A stretch of 64,000 nucleotides of DNA from Virgibacillus doumboii (lineage in GTDB: Bacteria; Bacillota; Bacilli; Bacillales; Amphibacillaceae): positions 1,178,001 to 1,242,000 of the forward strand of contig NZ_CADCWQ010000001.1 in NCBI RefSeq assembly GCF_902806455.1. Reading direction: 5' to 3'. Position 1 is the stretch's first letter, and each line of letters opens with the position of its first letter. The notes beneath the pieces are model-generated. The model worked only from the letters and a program-made list of their open reading frames with translations, did no database searches and was not told the origin of the DNA. Both the position numbers and the translations under genes were made by a program. Shown piece after piece: positions 45,144 through 54,858 of the stretch.

Positions 45144-47054
45144 ATGTGTGGTTTTATCGGTATGATTCGGAGTAACCCAAGTACCCCGAACGATGAAAGT
45201 AAAAATTTATTTAAAAAGCAAAACAATATCATTAGCCATAGAGGACCTGATGATGAAGGATATTATCATGATGAATACATATCATTCGGTTTTAGAAGGC
45301 TAAGTATTATAGATCTGGAATGCGGACACCAGCCATTGAGTTACGATGATGATAAAATATGGCTTATTTTTAATGGTGAGATTTATAATTATGTGGAGTT
45401 ACGCAAGGAGTTACTGGAGGAAGGCTATGAATTCGCAACAGAGTCTGATACAGAAGTTATTGCCGCATTGTTTGCAAAACATAAAGAAAATGCCTTTCAA
45501 TATTTAAGAGGCATGTTTTCCATTCTTGTTTGGGACAAGGAGCAGGAGACACTTTATGGAGCCCGGGATCCGTTCGGCATTAAGCCGTTGTTTTACCATG
45601 AAACGGATGAAGGCACGGTTTTTGCTTCGGAAAAGAAAAGCATTGCATTGTTCATGGAAAACGAAGAAGTCGATAATGATGCATTACAGCACTATTTAAG
45701 TTTTCAGTTCGTTCCGGAACCAATGACGATGACGAAAGGAGTTAACAAGGTTGAACCGGGACATTATTTTATCAAAAAACCAGACAAGCCGATGAAATTT
45801 GAACGTTATTGGCATGCAACGTTTACACCGGTTTTAATGGACAAGCAGGACTGGATCAGGCGGATTCAGGATGTTATGTATGATTCGGTCAATGTGCATA
45901 TGCGCAGTGACGTTCCGGTTGGATCATTTTTATCCGGTGGGATTGATTCGACAATTATTGTTGCAATGGCAAAAAAATTTAACCCGAATATTAAGACGTT
46001 CTCGGTGGGATTTGAGCGGGAAGGCTATTCGGAAGTTGACGTTGCAAAAGAAACTGCTGAAAGATTAGGTGTCGAAAATATTTCATATATTATTCCACCC
46101 GAAGAATACATCGAAAAGCTGCCGAAAATTATGTGGCATATGGATGATCCGTTAGCTGATCCATCATGTGTACCACTGTACTTCCTTGCCCGTGAAGCAC
46201 GGAAACACGTTACTGTTGTGTTGTCAGGTGAAGGGTCCGATGAATTGTTTGGAGGATATAACATTTACCGTGAGCCGGAATCACTGAAAATGTTTAATTC
46301 TGTACCGACGCCGGCAAAACATCTTCTGGCCCGGGTAGCAGATGTAATGCCTGAAGGAGTGCGCGGAAAGAGCTTTCTGGAGCGGGGAACAACCCCATTG
46401 CGTGAGCGTTATATCGGGAATGCAAAAATGTTTGAAGACGAGGAAAAACGTCAACTAATGAAGCATTTCAATGAAAATTTATCGTATCAGAATATTACTG
46501 GGAAACTGTTTGATCATGTGCAGGATTACCCGCTTGTTAACCAGATGCAATACGTTGATATTCATACATGGATGCGCGGTGATATTTTACTGAAGGCCGA
46601 TAAGATGACGATGGCAAACTCACTTGAGCTGCGTGTTCCTTTTCTAGATAAAGAAGTGTTTAGTGTTGCCCGTGAAATTCCTGTCGATATGAAAATTGCG
46701 AACGGCACGACGAAAAGTATTCTGCGTGAGGCGTCGCGTGGAATTATTCCGGACCACGTGCTTGACCGCAAAAAACTTGGATTCCCGGTTCCAATCCGTC
46801 ATTGGCTAAAAAATGAGCTTAACAGCTGGGCAAAACAACTGATTCAGGAAAGCCAGACCGATTATTTGCTGTACAAGTCATATGTCCTTGATTTGCTTGA
46901 TGCGCATTGTCAGGGCAAAGGTGATTACAGCCGAAAAATCTGGACCGTTCTGATGTTCATGCTGTGGCATCAAATCTTTGTTGAAAATAAGTTTGATATT
47001 GATGAGTTAAGTAAACCAGATAGTCATATTAAAGAAATAACCGCTTCACTTTAA
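45144..47054 (+). CDS. asnB: Asparagine synthetase (glutamine-hydrolysing)
   Basis: This 636-residue class-II glutamine amidotransferase has the catalytic Cys immediately after Met (MCGFIGMIR) and the glutaminase pieces IISHRGPDDEGYYH, RRLSIIDLE and NGEIYNYVELR. The C-terminal synthetase PP-loop is SGGIDS (264-269), with VLSGEGSDELFGGY downstream. It makes asparagine from aspartate, glutamine and ATP; B. subtilis AsnB is also linked to amidation of meso-diaminopimelate in cell-wall precursors. A TATAAT box (45104-45109) lies about 35 nt before the ATG with no clear -35. The neighbour metK matches the B. subtilis order. The exact amide acceptor is not decided by sequence. Confidence 0.95.
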   Translation: MCGFIGMIRSNPSTPNDESKNLFKKQNNIISHRGPDDEGYYHDEYISFGFRRLSIIDLECGHQPLSYDDDKIWLIFNGEIYNYVELRKELLEEGYEFATESDTEVIAALFAKHKENAFQYLRGMFSILVWDKEQETLYGARDPFGIKPLFYHETDEGTVFASEKKSIALFMENEEVDNDALQHYLSFQFVPEPMTMTKGVNKVEPGHYFIKKPDKPMKFERYWHATFTPVLMDKQDWIRRIQDVMYDSVNVHMRSDVPVGSFLSGGIDSTIIVAMAKKFNPNIKTFSVGFEREGYSEVDVAKETAERLGVENISYIIPPEEYIEKLPKIMWHMDDPLADPSCVPLYFLAREARKHVTVVLSGEGSDELFGGYNIYREPESLKMFNSVPTPAKHLLARVADVMPEGVRGKSFLERGTTPLRERYIGNAKMFEDEEKRQLMKHFNENLSYQNITGKLFDHVQDYPLVNQMQYVDIHTWMRGDILLKADKMTMANSLELRVPFLDKEVFSVAREIPVDMKIANGTTKSILREASRGIIPDHVLDRKKLGFPVPIRHWLKNELNSWAKQLIQESQTDYLLYKSYVLDLLDAHCQGKGDYSRKIWTVLMFMLWHQIFVENKFDIDELSKPDSHIKEITASL

Positions 47055-47107
47055 ATTAGCCTTTTCTCGTAAGTTTGTTGCATTCCAACCTCGTTGTAGA
47101 TATATAC

Positions 47108-47269
47108 TGCGAACTACTTTGAATAGAGTTGAGTGCTACAACACCGCTGCGGAAATACACTTCGCTTTCCGTGGGCGGCTGATGAGCCTCCTTGTTCCTT
47201 CGTCACTGCGGAGTCTCATCTAGGCCTCTGCTCCCACAGGAGTCTCAGCGTATTTCCTCCGCTGGTTTT
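47108..47269. repeat. Dispersed palindromic repeat, copy C
   Basis: Uninterrupted copy: TGCGAACTACTTTGAATAGA, CCGCTGCGGAAATACACTTC, central GTCTCATCTAGGCC, CAGGAGTCTCAGCGTATTTC and CCGCTGGTTTT. Imperfectly palindromic overall. Its CTAG is the site at which copy B holds the IS. The spacer 47055-47383 contains nothing else but the following terminator and a short module shared with the right flank of copy B (47339-47368). Confidence 0.9.
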
Positions 47270-47365
47270 ACGTTATGAATCCATTGGCTGGACTAGAAAT
47301 CGTTATAGAAAAACGCATGATGCCACATCACTAGTCGGCAACAATCTATACGAAAACAGTCTTAA

Positions 47366-47410
47366 AAAAACAGGCGATACGGTTTAGAAGACCGTTATCG
47401 CCTGTTTTCC
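47366..47410 (-). terminator. C39-like gene terminator overlapping the stop codon
   Basis: CAGGCGATACGGT pairs with ACCGTTATCGCCTG (one bulge); the stop codon of the minus-strand gene (47386-47384) lies in the loop. A/T tracts on both sides. Confidence 0.82.
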
Positions 47411-48229
47411 CATTTGAATCCATGCAGCTTTAAATTCGTTGATTGGCGCCTTTTCTTCCCGGTTTAACGGATCATTAAAATAAATATATTCTTGATCATA
47501 ACCAGTAATTAAAACGGAATGTTCTTTCATGGTTATATCAATTGGACCATCTTCTGTTTGCCATGTTGTAAAAAACGTTTCAGGCAGTTTATTATATTCC
47601 GCATTTATAATTACCCAAACAGGACGATTTTGATTGAGCTGATTAATTATTTCTGAAAAGTTCCTTCCGGTAAAATCGTACACACGCTCAATGCCGACAT
47701 ACTGAGCAGCGAGGTCCGCAATTGGTCCATGGTAGACCCCAAGTCCGGGATTATCAAATGAATACATATCACCAACAAACCCGTTATTTGGATTACCGAA
47801 GTAGACGCCGTTTTTAGTCGTTTGGTATGGTGTTTTATCCTTTTTGACTCGTTCAGCAAGTTCCATTTTATCCACATCGACCCCACTATACTTTAGCAGC
47901 ATGCCAAGACTTGTTACCTCGCAGCCACGTGGCAGCTCCGGTAATTGCTTAATGTGTGGTGCGTCAAGGTGAACGGAACCTTTAATTTCATATTGTGAAA
48001 TATATTTCTCAGTTGGCTTAACAATGTGCGTATCAGCTTTCACTGTATCACGGGCGAAAGCCGCTTTATTTTCATTCACATAAACAACACCTATTAGAAA
48101 TGCTGTTACCATGAATGCAGTCCCATATAGTTGAAATGACTTTTTCACCCAATTTAAGGTGATTTTACTGCTCAGCAAAATAAAAATAAGTGCAATTAAA
48201 CAGGACAGCAGGAATAAATGTATAAACAT
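47384..48229 (-). CDS. C39-like cysteine peptidase, membrane-anchored
   Basis: This 281-residue protein has two N-terminal hydrophobic segments (MFIHLFLLSCLIALIFILLS; SFQLYGTAFMVTAFLIGVVY). An extracellular peptidase_C39_2 domain follows. The likely catalytic Cys is in LPELPRGCEVTSLGMLLKYS, the His in KEHSVLITGYD and an Asn/Asp in IYFNDP. I start at the ATG at 48229, with GGAG nine bases upstream; the open frame extends 58 more codons but runs into ytoA. Related Bacillaceae proteins carry this domain without a known substrate. No ABC transporter or bacteriocin precursor is nearby, so a leader-peptidase role is unlikely. Confidence 0.78.
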   Translation of the reverse strand: MFIHLFLLSCLIALIFILLSSKITLNWVKKSFQLYGTAFMVTAFLIGVVYVNENKAAFARDTVKADTHIVKPTEKYISQYEIKGSVHLDAPHIKQLPELPRGCEVTSLGMLLKYSGVDVDKMELAERVKKDKTPYQTTKNGVYFGNPNNGFVGDMYSFDNPGLGVYHGPIADLAAQYVGIERVYDFTGRNFSEIINQLNQNRPVWVIINAEYNKLPETFFTTWQTEDGPIDITMKEHSVLITGYDQEYIYFNDPLNREEKAPINEFKAAWIQMGKQAITVF

Positions 48230-48290
48230 ATTTGAACACTCCATGGTAATTATACTCTTTATTTCGGTTGAGGGTATTAAAATGTAAAGT

Positions 48291-48818
48291 TTATAATTCC
48301 AATCCGAGGCTGGTGTTATGCTTATAGTAATGCCCTTTTTCCACGTATGAATTTCGTACGCGTTCCATTTCATCATAATCTTTTTGTGCAAGTTTACGGA
48401 CAACCTTCACAGGTCTGCCGAATGCCAATGAGTGAGGTGGGATTTTTTTACCCGGAGGTACTAAACTTCCTGCACCGATAAAAGCATGTTCGCCGATTTC
48501 AGCCCCATCAAGAATGACAGATCCCATTCCAACAAGTGCGTTGTTGCGAATGGTGCATGCATGTAGTGTTACCTGATGGCCAACAGTGACACCATCTTCA
48601 ACAGTAACCGGCAAGTTGGGACTTTGGTAAATTAAAGAAAGGTCCTGAATGTTGACGCGTTTGCCAATTCGTGTTGGTGCAACATCTCCTCGAATAACGG
48701 TTTTGAACCATATACTTGACTGTTCATCGATTTTCACATCACCAACAACTGTGGCGTCGTTTGCAATAAAAACGGATTTATCAATTTGAGGTTCTGTATT
48801 TTTATAAGGCTGTATCAT
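48291..48818 (-). CDS. ytoA: YtoA, gamma-carbonic-anhydrase-like hexapeptide protein
   Basis: This 175-residue left-handed beta-helix protein has repeated hexapeptides. Likely zinc-binding histidines occur in VGHQVTLHACTI; VIRGDVAPTRIGKRVNIQD is the family's conserved block with the catalytic-type Arg and Gln/Asp. It matches B. subtilis YtoA and PaaY-like proteins. Carbonic anhydrase activity is proven for few members, so the function stays provisional. I start at the ATG at 48818 with GGGGGATT upstream. Neighbour ytpB is divergent, as in B. subtilis. Confidence 0.85.
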   Translation of the reverse strand: MIQPYKNTEPQIDKSVFIANDATVVGDVKIDEQSSIWFKTVIRGDVAPTRIGKRVNIQDLSLIYQSPNLPVTVEDGVTVGHQVTLHACTIRNNALVGMGSVILDGAEIGEHAFIGAGSLVPPGKKIPPHSLAFGRPVKVVRKLAQKDYDEMERVRNSYVEKGHYYKHNTSLGLEL

Positions 48819-48909
48819 TTGAATCCCCCTAAAAATTATGGTGATATATGTAGTATAACAAATATTTCCTGAACCTATCATGAATGCATCTGAATTGGAG
48901 GAGTGGGTG

Positions 48910-49983
48910 TTGGGCTACAACATACCGAAAACATCAGTAACATTAATGGCAGCAGTTTACCGAAAAATTTTCCCGGCAGTTAACCAGGAATTAGCCTTTT
49001 GGGAAAAACGGGCCAAACAGATTCCGGATGATGAATTACGGACACAGGCACTTGCAAGTATTGAATCGAAACGGTTTCATTGTCTGGGCGGAGCAGTTTT
49101 TGCATTGCTGGCCGGATTCAGGTGGAGAGATGCCATCCGTTTTATAGTTGCTTATCAAACAATAAGTGACTATCTGGACAACCTATGTGATCGGAGTACT
49201 TCTATGGACCCGAATGATTTTCGCCTATTGCATGAAGCGATGGTCGATGCATTGAACCCTGGAAATCCGATGAAAAATTATTATGCATTACGGGAAGAAA
49301 CATCAGATGGTGAATATTTATCGGATCTTATTCGTACTTGTCAAAAGACGGTACGGAACCTGGAAAAACAAGAACTTATTCAAGATTATCTTCTAAACCT
49401 GGAAGGATTATACGGAGATCTTCAAGTATATAAACATGTCAAAGTGGACGAACGAATCCCCCGGTTAACGGAATGGTTTGAAGCAAATAAAGGGGATTTA
49501 TCACAGTTGGCGTGGTATGAATTTTCTGCCGCAGCCGGTTCAACGTTGGGTATATTTTGCCTTGTGTCCTATACATTAGGTGGCAAAATGAGCAAGGGAT
49601 TGGCCGAGAACATATTTCATAGCTATTTTCCTTTTATGCAGGGGTTACATATTTTACTGGATTATTATATTGATCAGGAAGAAGACAGAGAAGAGAAGGA
49701 CCTGAATTTCTGCTGTTTTTATAAAAATCAGGAAGCAATGAAGGAACGGTTTATTTATTTTATCGAACAGGCAGGTAAAGAAATCCAGTCATTGCCTGAT
49801 AAAAATTTTCACGACATGGTTTGCCAGGGGCTTGTTGGGTTATATTTAGGCGACCCGAAAGTCAACAGGCTTGAGAACGGGATCGCAATGAAAGAAAAGT
49901 TACTACGTGTCAGCGGAAGCAGTGCAAGGTTTTTTCACTGGAACACAAAACTTTATCATAAGGTCAAGAAAACCCGGGGATAA
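48910..49983 (+). CDS. ytpB: YtpB, tetraprenyl-beta-curcumene synthase
   Basis: This ~357-residue enzyme is a large terpene cyclase that turns tetraprenyl diphosphate into tetraprenyl-beta-curcumene, precursor of the sesquarterpenes (baciterpenols). The Asp-rich metal motif is in TISDYLDNLCDRSTS; LLDYYIDQEEDREEKDLNF supplies the second acidic cluster. I chose TTG 48910 because GGAGGAG lies upstream and the protein then opens GYNIPKTSVTLMAAVYRKI, as in homologues. An ATG at 48880 gives ten more residues but no ribosome site. It lies divergent to ytoA and convergent with mnmM. Confidence 0.9.
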   Translation: MGYNIPKTSVTLMAAVYRKIFPAVNQELAFWEKRAKQIPDDELRTQALASIESKRFHCLGGAVFALLAGFRWRDAIRFIVAYQTISDYLDNLCDRSTSMDPNDFRLLHEAMVDALNPGNPMKNYYALREETSDGEYLSDLIRTCQKTVRNLEKQELIQDYLLNLEGLYGDLQVYKHVKVDERIPRLTEWFEANKGDLSQLAWYEFSAAAGSTLGIFCLVSYTLGGKMSKGLAENIFHSYFPFMQGLHILLDYYIDQEEDREEKDLNFCCFYKNQEAMKERFIYFIEQAGKEIQSLPDKNFHDMVCQGLVGLYLGDPKVNRLENGIAMKEKLLRVSGSSARFFHWNTKLYHKVKKTRG

Positions 49984-49995
49984 ACCGGGTTTAGT
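49970..49995. terminator. Terminator at the end of ytpB
   Basis: AACCCGG pairs with CCGGGTT; the ytpB stop codon lies in or at the loop side of the hairpin. The T tract is weak on either strand. Confidence 0.6.
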
Positions 49996-50007
49996 TGATG
50001 GCAACGT

Positions 50008-50577
50008 TCAATTACGCTTTTGAATTGCCAATATAAATGGCGGGTCATTTTTTTGGTTAATGAATCCATAACACAGTACATGAAATTGTTTCTGGTCCAG
50101 CAGGCGAGTGTATCTTAACAGTTGCTCCTTTTCTTTTTCTCCACCTTGGTGACCGTGGTAGACAACCAGTACAACAATACCGTTTTGCTTCATATGTGAC
50201 AGGATTCCTTCAATTGCCAGGATGGTTGACTCACTTCTGGTGATGATTGATTTGTCACTGCCGGGCAGATAGCCAAGATTAAATATCGCTCCACCCAGCC
50301 TTGTCAGTTTATCAACTGAAATATGGTGAATGAAATTGCTATGACTGTCTTTGATGATTGTTGTATTGGTCAGTTGATTTTCAGATAAACGTTCTTTTGT
50401 ATTGTTAACAGCCTTGTCCTGGATATCAAATCCGAAGACATGACCGGTTTCACCAACCAGTTTACTTAGAAAAACAGTGTCATGTCCATTTCCGCATGTT
50501 GCATCAATAACGGTATCTCCTTTATGGATAGCCTCCCCAAGCAGGTAGTGGGAGTAATTGATAATTCCTCTGATCAT
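50008..50577 (-). CDS. mnmM: MnmM (YtqB), tRNA mnm5U34 methyltransferase
   Basis: This 189-residue class-I SAM methyltransferase has the SAM-binding motif VIDATCGNGHDTVFLSKLVG and FGFDIQDKAV; GAIFNLGYLPGSDKSIITRS is the family's post-motif-IV segment (NLGYLPG). YtqB was assigned as MnmM, the methyltransferase completing mnm5(s2)U34 at the tRNA wobble position in Gram-positive bacteria. Length agrees. It is convergent with ytpB. Upstream is the leuS T-box leader on the opposite strand. Ribosome site AGGAGCCC precedes the ATG. Confidence 0.87.
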   Translation of the reverse strand: MIRGIINYSHYLLGEAIHKGDTVIDATCGNGHDTVFLSKLVGETGHVFGFDIQDKAVNNTKERLSENQLTNTTIIKDSHSNFIHHISVDKLTRLGGAIFNLGYLPGSDKSIITRSESTILAIEGILSHMKQNGIVVLVVYHGHQGGEKEKEQLLRYTRLLDQKQFHVLCYGFINQKNDPPFILAIQKRN

Positions 50578-50656
50578 AATAGGGCTCCTTTTATGTACAT
50601 TACTAATATAATTTTATCACGTTCATTTCCTTAAAAGAAACATTGCGTCTTGATGC

Positions 50657-50685
50657 TTGACAAGGCTTCACACATTGATTAGAAT
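50657..50685 (+). promoter_or_regulatory. leuS promoter
   Basis: TTGACA (50657-50662), 17 nt, TAGAAT (50680-50685), just before the T-box leader. Confidence 0.8.
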
Positions 50686-50692
50686 TCAATAT

Positions 50693-50938
50693 ACATATAC
50701 TATCGACTATGCGAAGGACTAGTAGTAAATTTGTTCAGGTAAAGCGAGGCAGTGGCAGGTGAAAACTGTTCCTGACGATTTATGAACTCACCTTCAAGTT
50801 GCAGGAGTGAACGTTAGTAGTTTCTGCCGTGAATCTGCGTTAAGGATAAACAAGTGAACGCATGCTAGCGTTAATTTGGGTGGTACCGCGGGAAAAACAG
50901 CTTCTCGTCCCTTTATTGGGATGAGTGGCTTTTTTTAT
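50693..50938 (+). promoter_or_regulatory. T-box riboswitch, leucine (CUC specifier) with terminator
   Basis: The T-box core GGGTGGTACCGCGG is at 50878-50891 and is followed by the terminator/antiterminator pair (CTCGTCCC... with ...GGGATGAG and GGCTTTTTTT). The likely specifier codon is CTC at 50787-50789 (GAACTCACC), a leucine codon. Uncharged tRNA-Leu should allow leuS transcription. Confidence 0.95.
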
Positions 50939-50969
50939 TTTATAGAAAGTGAACAAGGAGGCAACTAAA

Positions 50970-53384
50970 TTGAGTTTCAACCATCAGGAAATAGAAAAGA
51001 AATGGCAGGATTATTGGCTGGAAAATAAAACATTTAAAACAGACACGTTTTCGGAGAAAGAAAAGGTATATGCATTGGATATGTTTCCATATCCGTCCGG
51101 TGCAGGACTGCATGTCGGACACCCGGAAGGCTATACCGCTACAGATATTTTTTCACGAATGAAGCGGATGCAGGGGTATGAAGTGCTTCATCCGATGGGC
51201 TGGGATGCATTCGGTCTTCCTGCTGAGCAATATGCACTTGATACAGGTAACAGTCCCGCAGCATTTACAGAAAAAAACATAGAAACATTTAAGCGGCAAA
51301 TTCATGAACTTGGATTTTCGTATGATTGGGATCGTGAAATAAATACCACCGATCCGAACTACTATAAATGGACACAATGGATTTTCACCAAACTGTATGA
51401 AAACGGGCTGGCCTATTTGGATGAAGTAGCAGTAAACTGGTGCCCGGCGCTCGGGACAGTCCTTGCGAATGAAGAAGTTATTGACGGAAAAAGTGAGCGA
51501 GGAGGTCATCCGGTTATCCGGAAACCGATGAAACAATGGATGCTTAAAATTACTGCATACGCTGACCGGCTTCTGGAAGACCTGGATGAGGTAGAATGGC
51601 CAGAAAGCATTAAAGATATGCAACGTAATTGGATCGGCCGTTCAGAAGGTGCTGAAGTGACATTCGAGATTGATGGATTTGATAAGGAGTTCACTGCTTT
51701 CACGACTAGACCGGATACTCTGTTTGGAGCAACTTACGCTGTACTGGCACCAGAACATCCACTGGTTGATCTGATTGTTTCTTCTGAGCAGAAAGATGCG
51801 GTGGGTACTTATTTAAACGAAATCCAGACTAAGTCTGATTTGGAGCGTACTGACTTAGCCAAAGAAAAGACTGGTGTGTTTACAGGTGCATACGCAATTA
51901 ACCCGGCAAATAATGAAAAAATGCCAATCTGGGTTGCGGATTATGTCCTGATGAGCTATGGAAGCGGGGCAATAATGGCAGTACCTGCGCATGATGAACG
52001 TGACTATGAGTTTGCAACAAAATTTGAACTGTCGATTGTCGAGGTTGTGGCAGGTGGAGATATTACTCGGGAAGCCTATACAGGAGATGGTGAACATGTC
52101 AACTCAGACTTCCTGAATGGCTTGGGTAAAGATGAAGCTATTTCCAAAATGATTGAGTGGCTTGAAGCGGAAGGTAAGGGCGAGAAGAAGGTTACTTACC
52201 GTTTGCGTGACTGGCTTTTTGCAAGACAGCGTTATTGGGGAGAACCGATACCTGTCATTCATTGGGAAGATGGATCTATGACTACTGTTCCAGAAGATGA
52301 GCTTCCATTGGAATTGCCCGAAATGGACAATATTAAGCCTTCCGGGACAGGAGAATCCCCCCTGGCAAACAGTGACTGGGTCAATGTAACAGATCCGAAG
52401 ACCGGAATGAAAGGGCGCCGGGAAACAAGTACAATGCCACAATGGGCAGGAAGCTGCTGGTATTTTCTCCGGTTTATTGATCCAAAAAACTCTGAACAGC
52501 TTGCCGACCCTAAAGCATTAAAAGAGTGGCTGCCAATTGATATTTATATTGGCGGTGCAGAGCATGCGGTACTTCACTTGTTATACGCAAGGTTTTGGCA
52601 TAAGTTTCTGTATGATATCGGCGTTGTACCGACAAAAGAGCCATTTATGAAGTTGTTTAACCAGGGTATGATCCTTGGGGAAGGCAATGAAAAAATGAGT
52701 AAGTCCAAAGGTAATGTAGTAAATCCGGACGATATTGTTTCCACACATGGAGCCGACACACTTCGATTATATGAAATGTTTATGGGACCGCTTGATGCAG
52801 CAGTTGCCTGGTCAACAAACGGTCTTGACGGAGCACGAAGATTTCTGGATCGTGTATGGCGGTTAATTATTGATGAAGATGGAAAGCCTTCTGAAAAAAT
52901 AGTGGAAAATGTTGAGAATTCTTCGATGGAAAAGGTATTTCACGAAACAGTTAAAAAGGTAACGGAAGACTTTGAAAACCTTCACTTTAATACAGGAATA
53001 TCACAAATGATGGTATTTATTAATGAAGGGTATAAAGCTGATCAGATTCCGAAGTATTATGTTGAAGGATTTGTGAAAATGCTTTCGACTGTCGCACCAC
53101 ATATTGCAGAAGAATTATGGAACCTCCTTGGACATTCCGAAACTATCAGCTATAGGGCGTGGCCTGTTTATGACCAAACGAAACTGGTTGAAGATGAGGT
53201 TGAAATTGTACTTCAGGTAATGGGAAAAGTCCGGGCCAAAATGAATGTGGCAAAAGACATATCAAAAGAAGAACTGGAAAAGCAAGCTCTGGAGAATGAG
53301 AAAATACAGGAGTTTCTGGAAGGTAAAACAGTCAGGAAAGTAATTGTTGTACCGGGTAAATTAGTTAATATAGTTGCAAATTAA
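50970..53384 (+). CDS. leuS: Leucyl-tRNA synthetase
   Basis: This 804-residue class-I synthetase has the HIGH variant in [16 protein letters not shown], the editing domain ([25 protein letters not shown]) and the KMSKS loop [16 protein letters not shown]. The C-terminal region covers the anticodon-side domains. I start at TTG 50970, which has AAGGAGG eight bases upstream and yields [18 protein letters not shown], the usual N-terminus and length. The T-box leader with a leucine specifier independently confirms identity. A terminator follows. The longer frame from 50949 would include the ribosome site. Confidence 0.98.
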   Translation: MSFNHQEIEKKWQDYWLENKTFKTDTFSEKEKVYALDMFPYPSGAGLHVGHPEGYTATDIFSRMKRMQGYEVLHPMGWDAFGLPAEQYALDTGNSPAAFTEKNIETFKRQIHELGFSYDWDREINTTDPNYYKWTQWIFTKLYENGLAYLDEVAVNWCPALGTVLANEEVIDGKSERGGHPVIRKPMKQWMLKITAYADRLLEDLDEVEWPESIKDMQRNWIGRSEGAEVTFEIDGFDKEFTAFTTRPDTLFGATYAVLAPEHPLVDLIVSSEQKDAVGTYLNEIQTKSDLERTDLAKEKTGVFTGAYAINPANNEKMPIWVADYVLMSYGSGAIMAVPAHDERDYEFATKFELSIVEVVAGGDITREAYTGDGEHVNSDFLNGLGKDEAISKMIEWLEAEGKGEKKVTYRLRDWLFARQRYWGEPIPVIHWEDGSMTTVPEDELPLELPEMDNIKPSGTGESPLANSDWVNVTDPKTGMKGRRETSTMPQWAGSCWYFLRFIDPKNSEQLADPKALKEWLPIDIYIGGAEHAVLHLLYARFWHKFLYDIGVVPTKEPFMKLFNQGMILGEGNEKMSKSKGNVVNPDDIVSTHGADTLRLYEMFMGPLDAAVAWSTNGLDGARRFLDRVWRLIIDEDGKPSEKIVENVENSSMEKVFHETVKKVTEDFENLHFNTGISQMMVFINEGYKADQIPKYYVEGFVKMLSTVAPHIAEELWNLLGHSETISYRAWPVYDQTKLVEDEVEIVLQVMGKVRAKMNVAKDISKEELEKQALENEKIQEFLEGKTVRKVIVVPGKLVNIVAN

Positions 53385-53390
53385 AAATTG

Positions 53391-53432
53391 GCAAAGGATC
53401 TCTTCGTTTTATGTAAAGAAGAGATCCTTTTA
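53391..53432. terminator. leuS terminator
   Basis: AAAGGATCTCTT pairs perfectly with AAGAGATCCTTT (53393-53430) around a T/A-rich loop; a short T run follows on the plus strand. Confidence 0.82.
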
Positions 53433-54188
53433 TTACTTGGAAGGGACCCATTTCGTTTTTAAGATTATCCATTTATCTTTTTCGTAATACCAAAGTGTTT
53501 CGACTGTGCCCAACTGATCTGCGTGGTATGCTCCGCTTATTTGCTGATAGCTTTTCAAACCATATCCTTTTCGCTCGCTGATTAGAACTGGTTCATAGTA
53601 AGCTATGGGGTCGATCATTGCTGAAGTTTTTTTCAGTAATTTTCCCTGCTTGTTATAAATGCCAAGTTGAATATATTCAGATGCCTGATCTTCGACATCA
53701 ACAATATTAGGTTCTTTCTCAGGGGAGAGTTGAACTTCAACTTTATAATTGTCCTTGAATTCGGCTTTCACATAATATTGCTCCGCCAGTTTTATTTCTT
53801 TTAACTGTTTGTTTTTTAACGTGTGAAGTTTGTAATAATATAAACCACCGCTGCCACCGGTTGCACTTTGATAAAAGATGTCTTTGACATTATCGTGATT
53901 TAAATCGATAAATTGTAACTTTGGATCATAACCGCCTTCATAAGGTATTTTCCATTTCCGGTCGTTTGTGGATGTAACGGTAGCCCAAGTATCCATGAAG
54001 TAGTCTGTGTCCCGGGAAAATAATATTCCTTTCAGTACTATCGTTTCTTTTTGTGAATCCCCGGTCACATCATCCGTATTTTTGGAGATTTGCTGCGGAG
54101 AAGGAGCATTGTTTTTTTCCTCTGCTGCAGTGATTGTTATTGGTATAAATAAAATGAGCAAAGCAATAATATTGATGAAATATTTCAT
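53433..54188 (-). CDS. Secreted protein of unknown function
   Basis: This 251-residue protein has a signal peptide (YFINIIALLILFIPITITAA) and then a soluble region. KLQFIDLNHDNVKDIFYQSA resembles an FG-GAP/VCBS calcium-binding repeat, with D-N-D spacing. YYKLHTLKNKQLKEIKLAEQ and DQASEYIQLGIYNKQGKLLK follow. I start at the ATG at 54188, with GAGGTGAT upstream. It resembles uncharacterised secreted proteins of Bacillaceae. No enzyme motif is visible, and its role is unknown. It is convergent with leuS. Confidence 0.75.
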   Translation of the reverse strand: MKYFINIIALLILFIPITITAAEEKNNAPSPQQISKNTDDVTGDSQKETIVLKGILFSRDTDYFMDTWATVTSTNDRKWKIPYEGGYDPKLQFIDLNHDNVKDIFYQSATGGSGGLYYYKLHTLKNKQLKEIKLAEQYYVKAEFKDNYKVEVQLSPEKEPNIVDVEDQASEYIQLGIYNKQGKLLKKTSAMIDPIAYYEPVLISERKGYGLKSYQQISGAYHADQLGTVETLWYYEKDKWIILKTKWVPSK

Positions 54189-54298
54189 ATATATCACCTC
54201 ATTGATGTTTAGTTCATATATTTTGTGTTAGATAGTTGCAGGCTATTCACATATGACGTTATGATGAAAACATAAAACAGCAAAAAAGGATGGTATAA

Positions 54299-54607
54299 GT
54301 GGAGCATATAAATACAGTAACACCAGAAGAGGTAGAACAATTAATAGAAGAGGATAAGGATATTGTAATCGTGGATGTAAGGGAAGATGAGGAAGTTGCC
54401 CAAGGGATGATAGAAGATGCAAAGCATATTCCTCTTGATAAGATTCCACATTCAACAAATGAAATGGATAAAGATAAACACTATATTTTTGTATGCCGCT
54501 CGGGAAGAAGAAGTATGATGGCAGCATCATTTATGGATGAACGTGGCTTTAAAGTGTCCAGTATGGAAGGCGGAATGCAGGATTGGGATGGAGAAGTAAT
54601 TGTATAA
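54299..54607 (+). CDS. ytwF: Rhodanese-like domain protein (YtwF type)
   Basis: This 102-residue single rhodanese domain has IVIVDVREDEEVAQGMI, HIPLDKIP and the catalytic loop FVCRSGRRSMMAA with the active Cys in CRSGRRS. It ends with EGGMQDWDGEVI, typical of the fold. It is likely a cytoplasmic sulfur carrier; the acceptor is unknown. The start is GTG with AAAAAAGGATGG upstream. It is the last gene before the rRNA operon promoters. Confidence 0.88.
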   Translation: MEHINTVTPEEVEQLIEEDKDIVIVDVREDEEVAQGMIEDAKHIPLDKIPHSTNEMDKDKHYIFVCRSGRRSMMAASFMDERGFKVSSMEGGMQDWDGEVIV

Positions 54608-54664
54608 ACCAGCCTCTGGATAATACTTCCTTTATGAAATGCAATATTTTATTATAAAATTCCG

Positions 54665-54693
54665 TTGACATTTAAAGTATTCGGTAGTATTAT
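54665..54693 (+). promoter_or_regulatory. rRNA promoter P1
   Basis: TTGACA (54665-54670), 17 nt, TATTAT (54688-54693), upstream of the rrn operon. Confidence 0.8.
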
Positions 54694-54768
54694 GAATCTT
54701 GCTGTTGAAAAACAGCGACGCAAAACAATGTTGAAAAACAACGAGCAAAAAATGATGATTTTACTGTA

Positions 54769-54797
54769 TTGACATCAATCATCATTGGTGATATAAT
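54769..54797 (+). promoter_or_regulatory. rRNA promoter P2
   Basis: TTGACA (54769-54774), 17 nt, TATAAT (54792-54797): a perfect sigma-A consensus promoter. Confidence 0.9.
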
Positions 54798-54826
54798 ATT
54801 TACGCTGTCGACATGAACAGCAGAAA

Positions 54827-54858
54827 TTGCTCCTTGAAAACTGAACAAAACAACCAAA
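54827..54858 (+). promoter_or_regulatory. rrn boxA and 16S 5' processing stem
   Basis: TTGCTCCTTGAAAACT (54827-54842) is a Bacillus-type antitermination boxA. The segment GAAAACTGAACAAAACAACC pairs with GGTTGTTTGGTTCAGTTTT after 16S (56613-56631), forming the RNase III processing stem of the 16S precursor. Confidence 0.8.

Noticed and set aside
47133..47387. 84-codon frame over repeat copy C
   Set aside because: It lies on the palindromic repeat, has no ribosome site and no counterpart in copies A or B.
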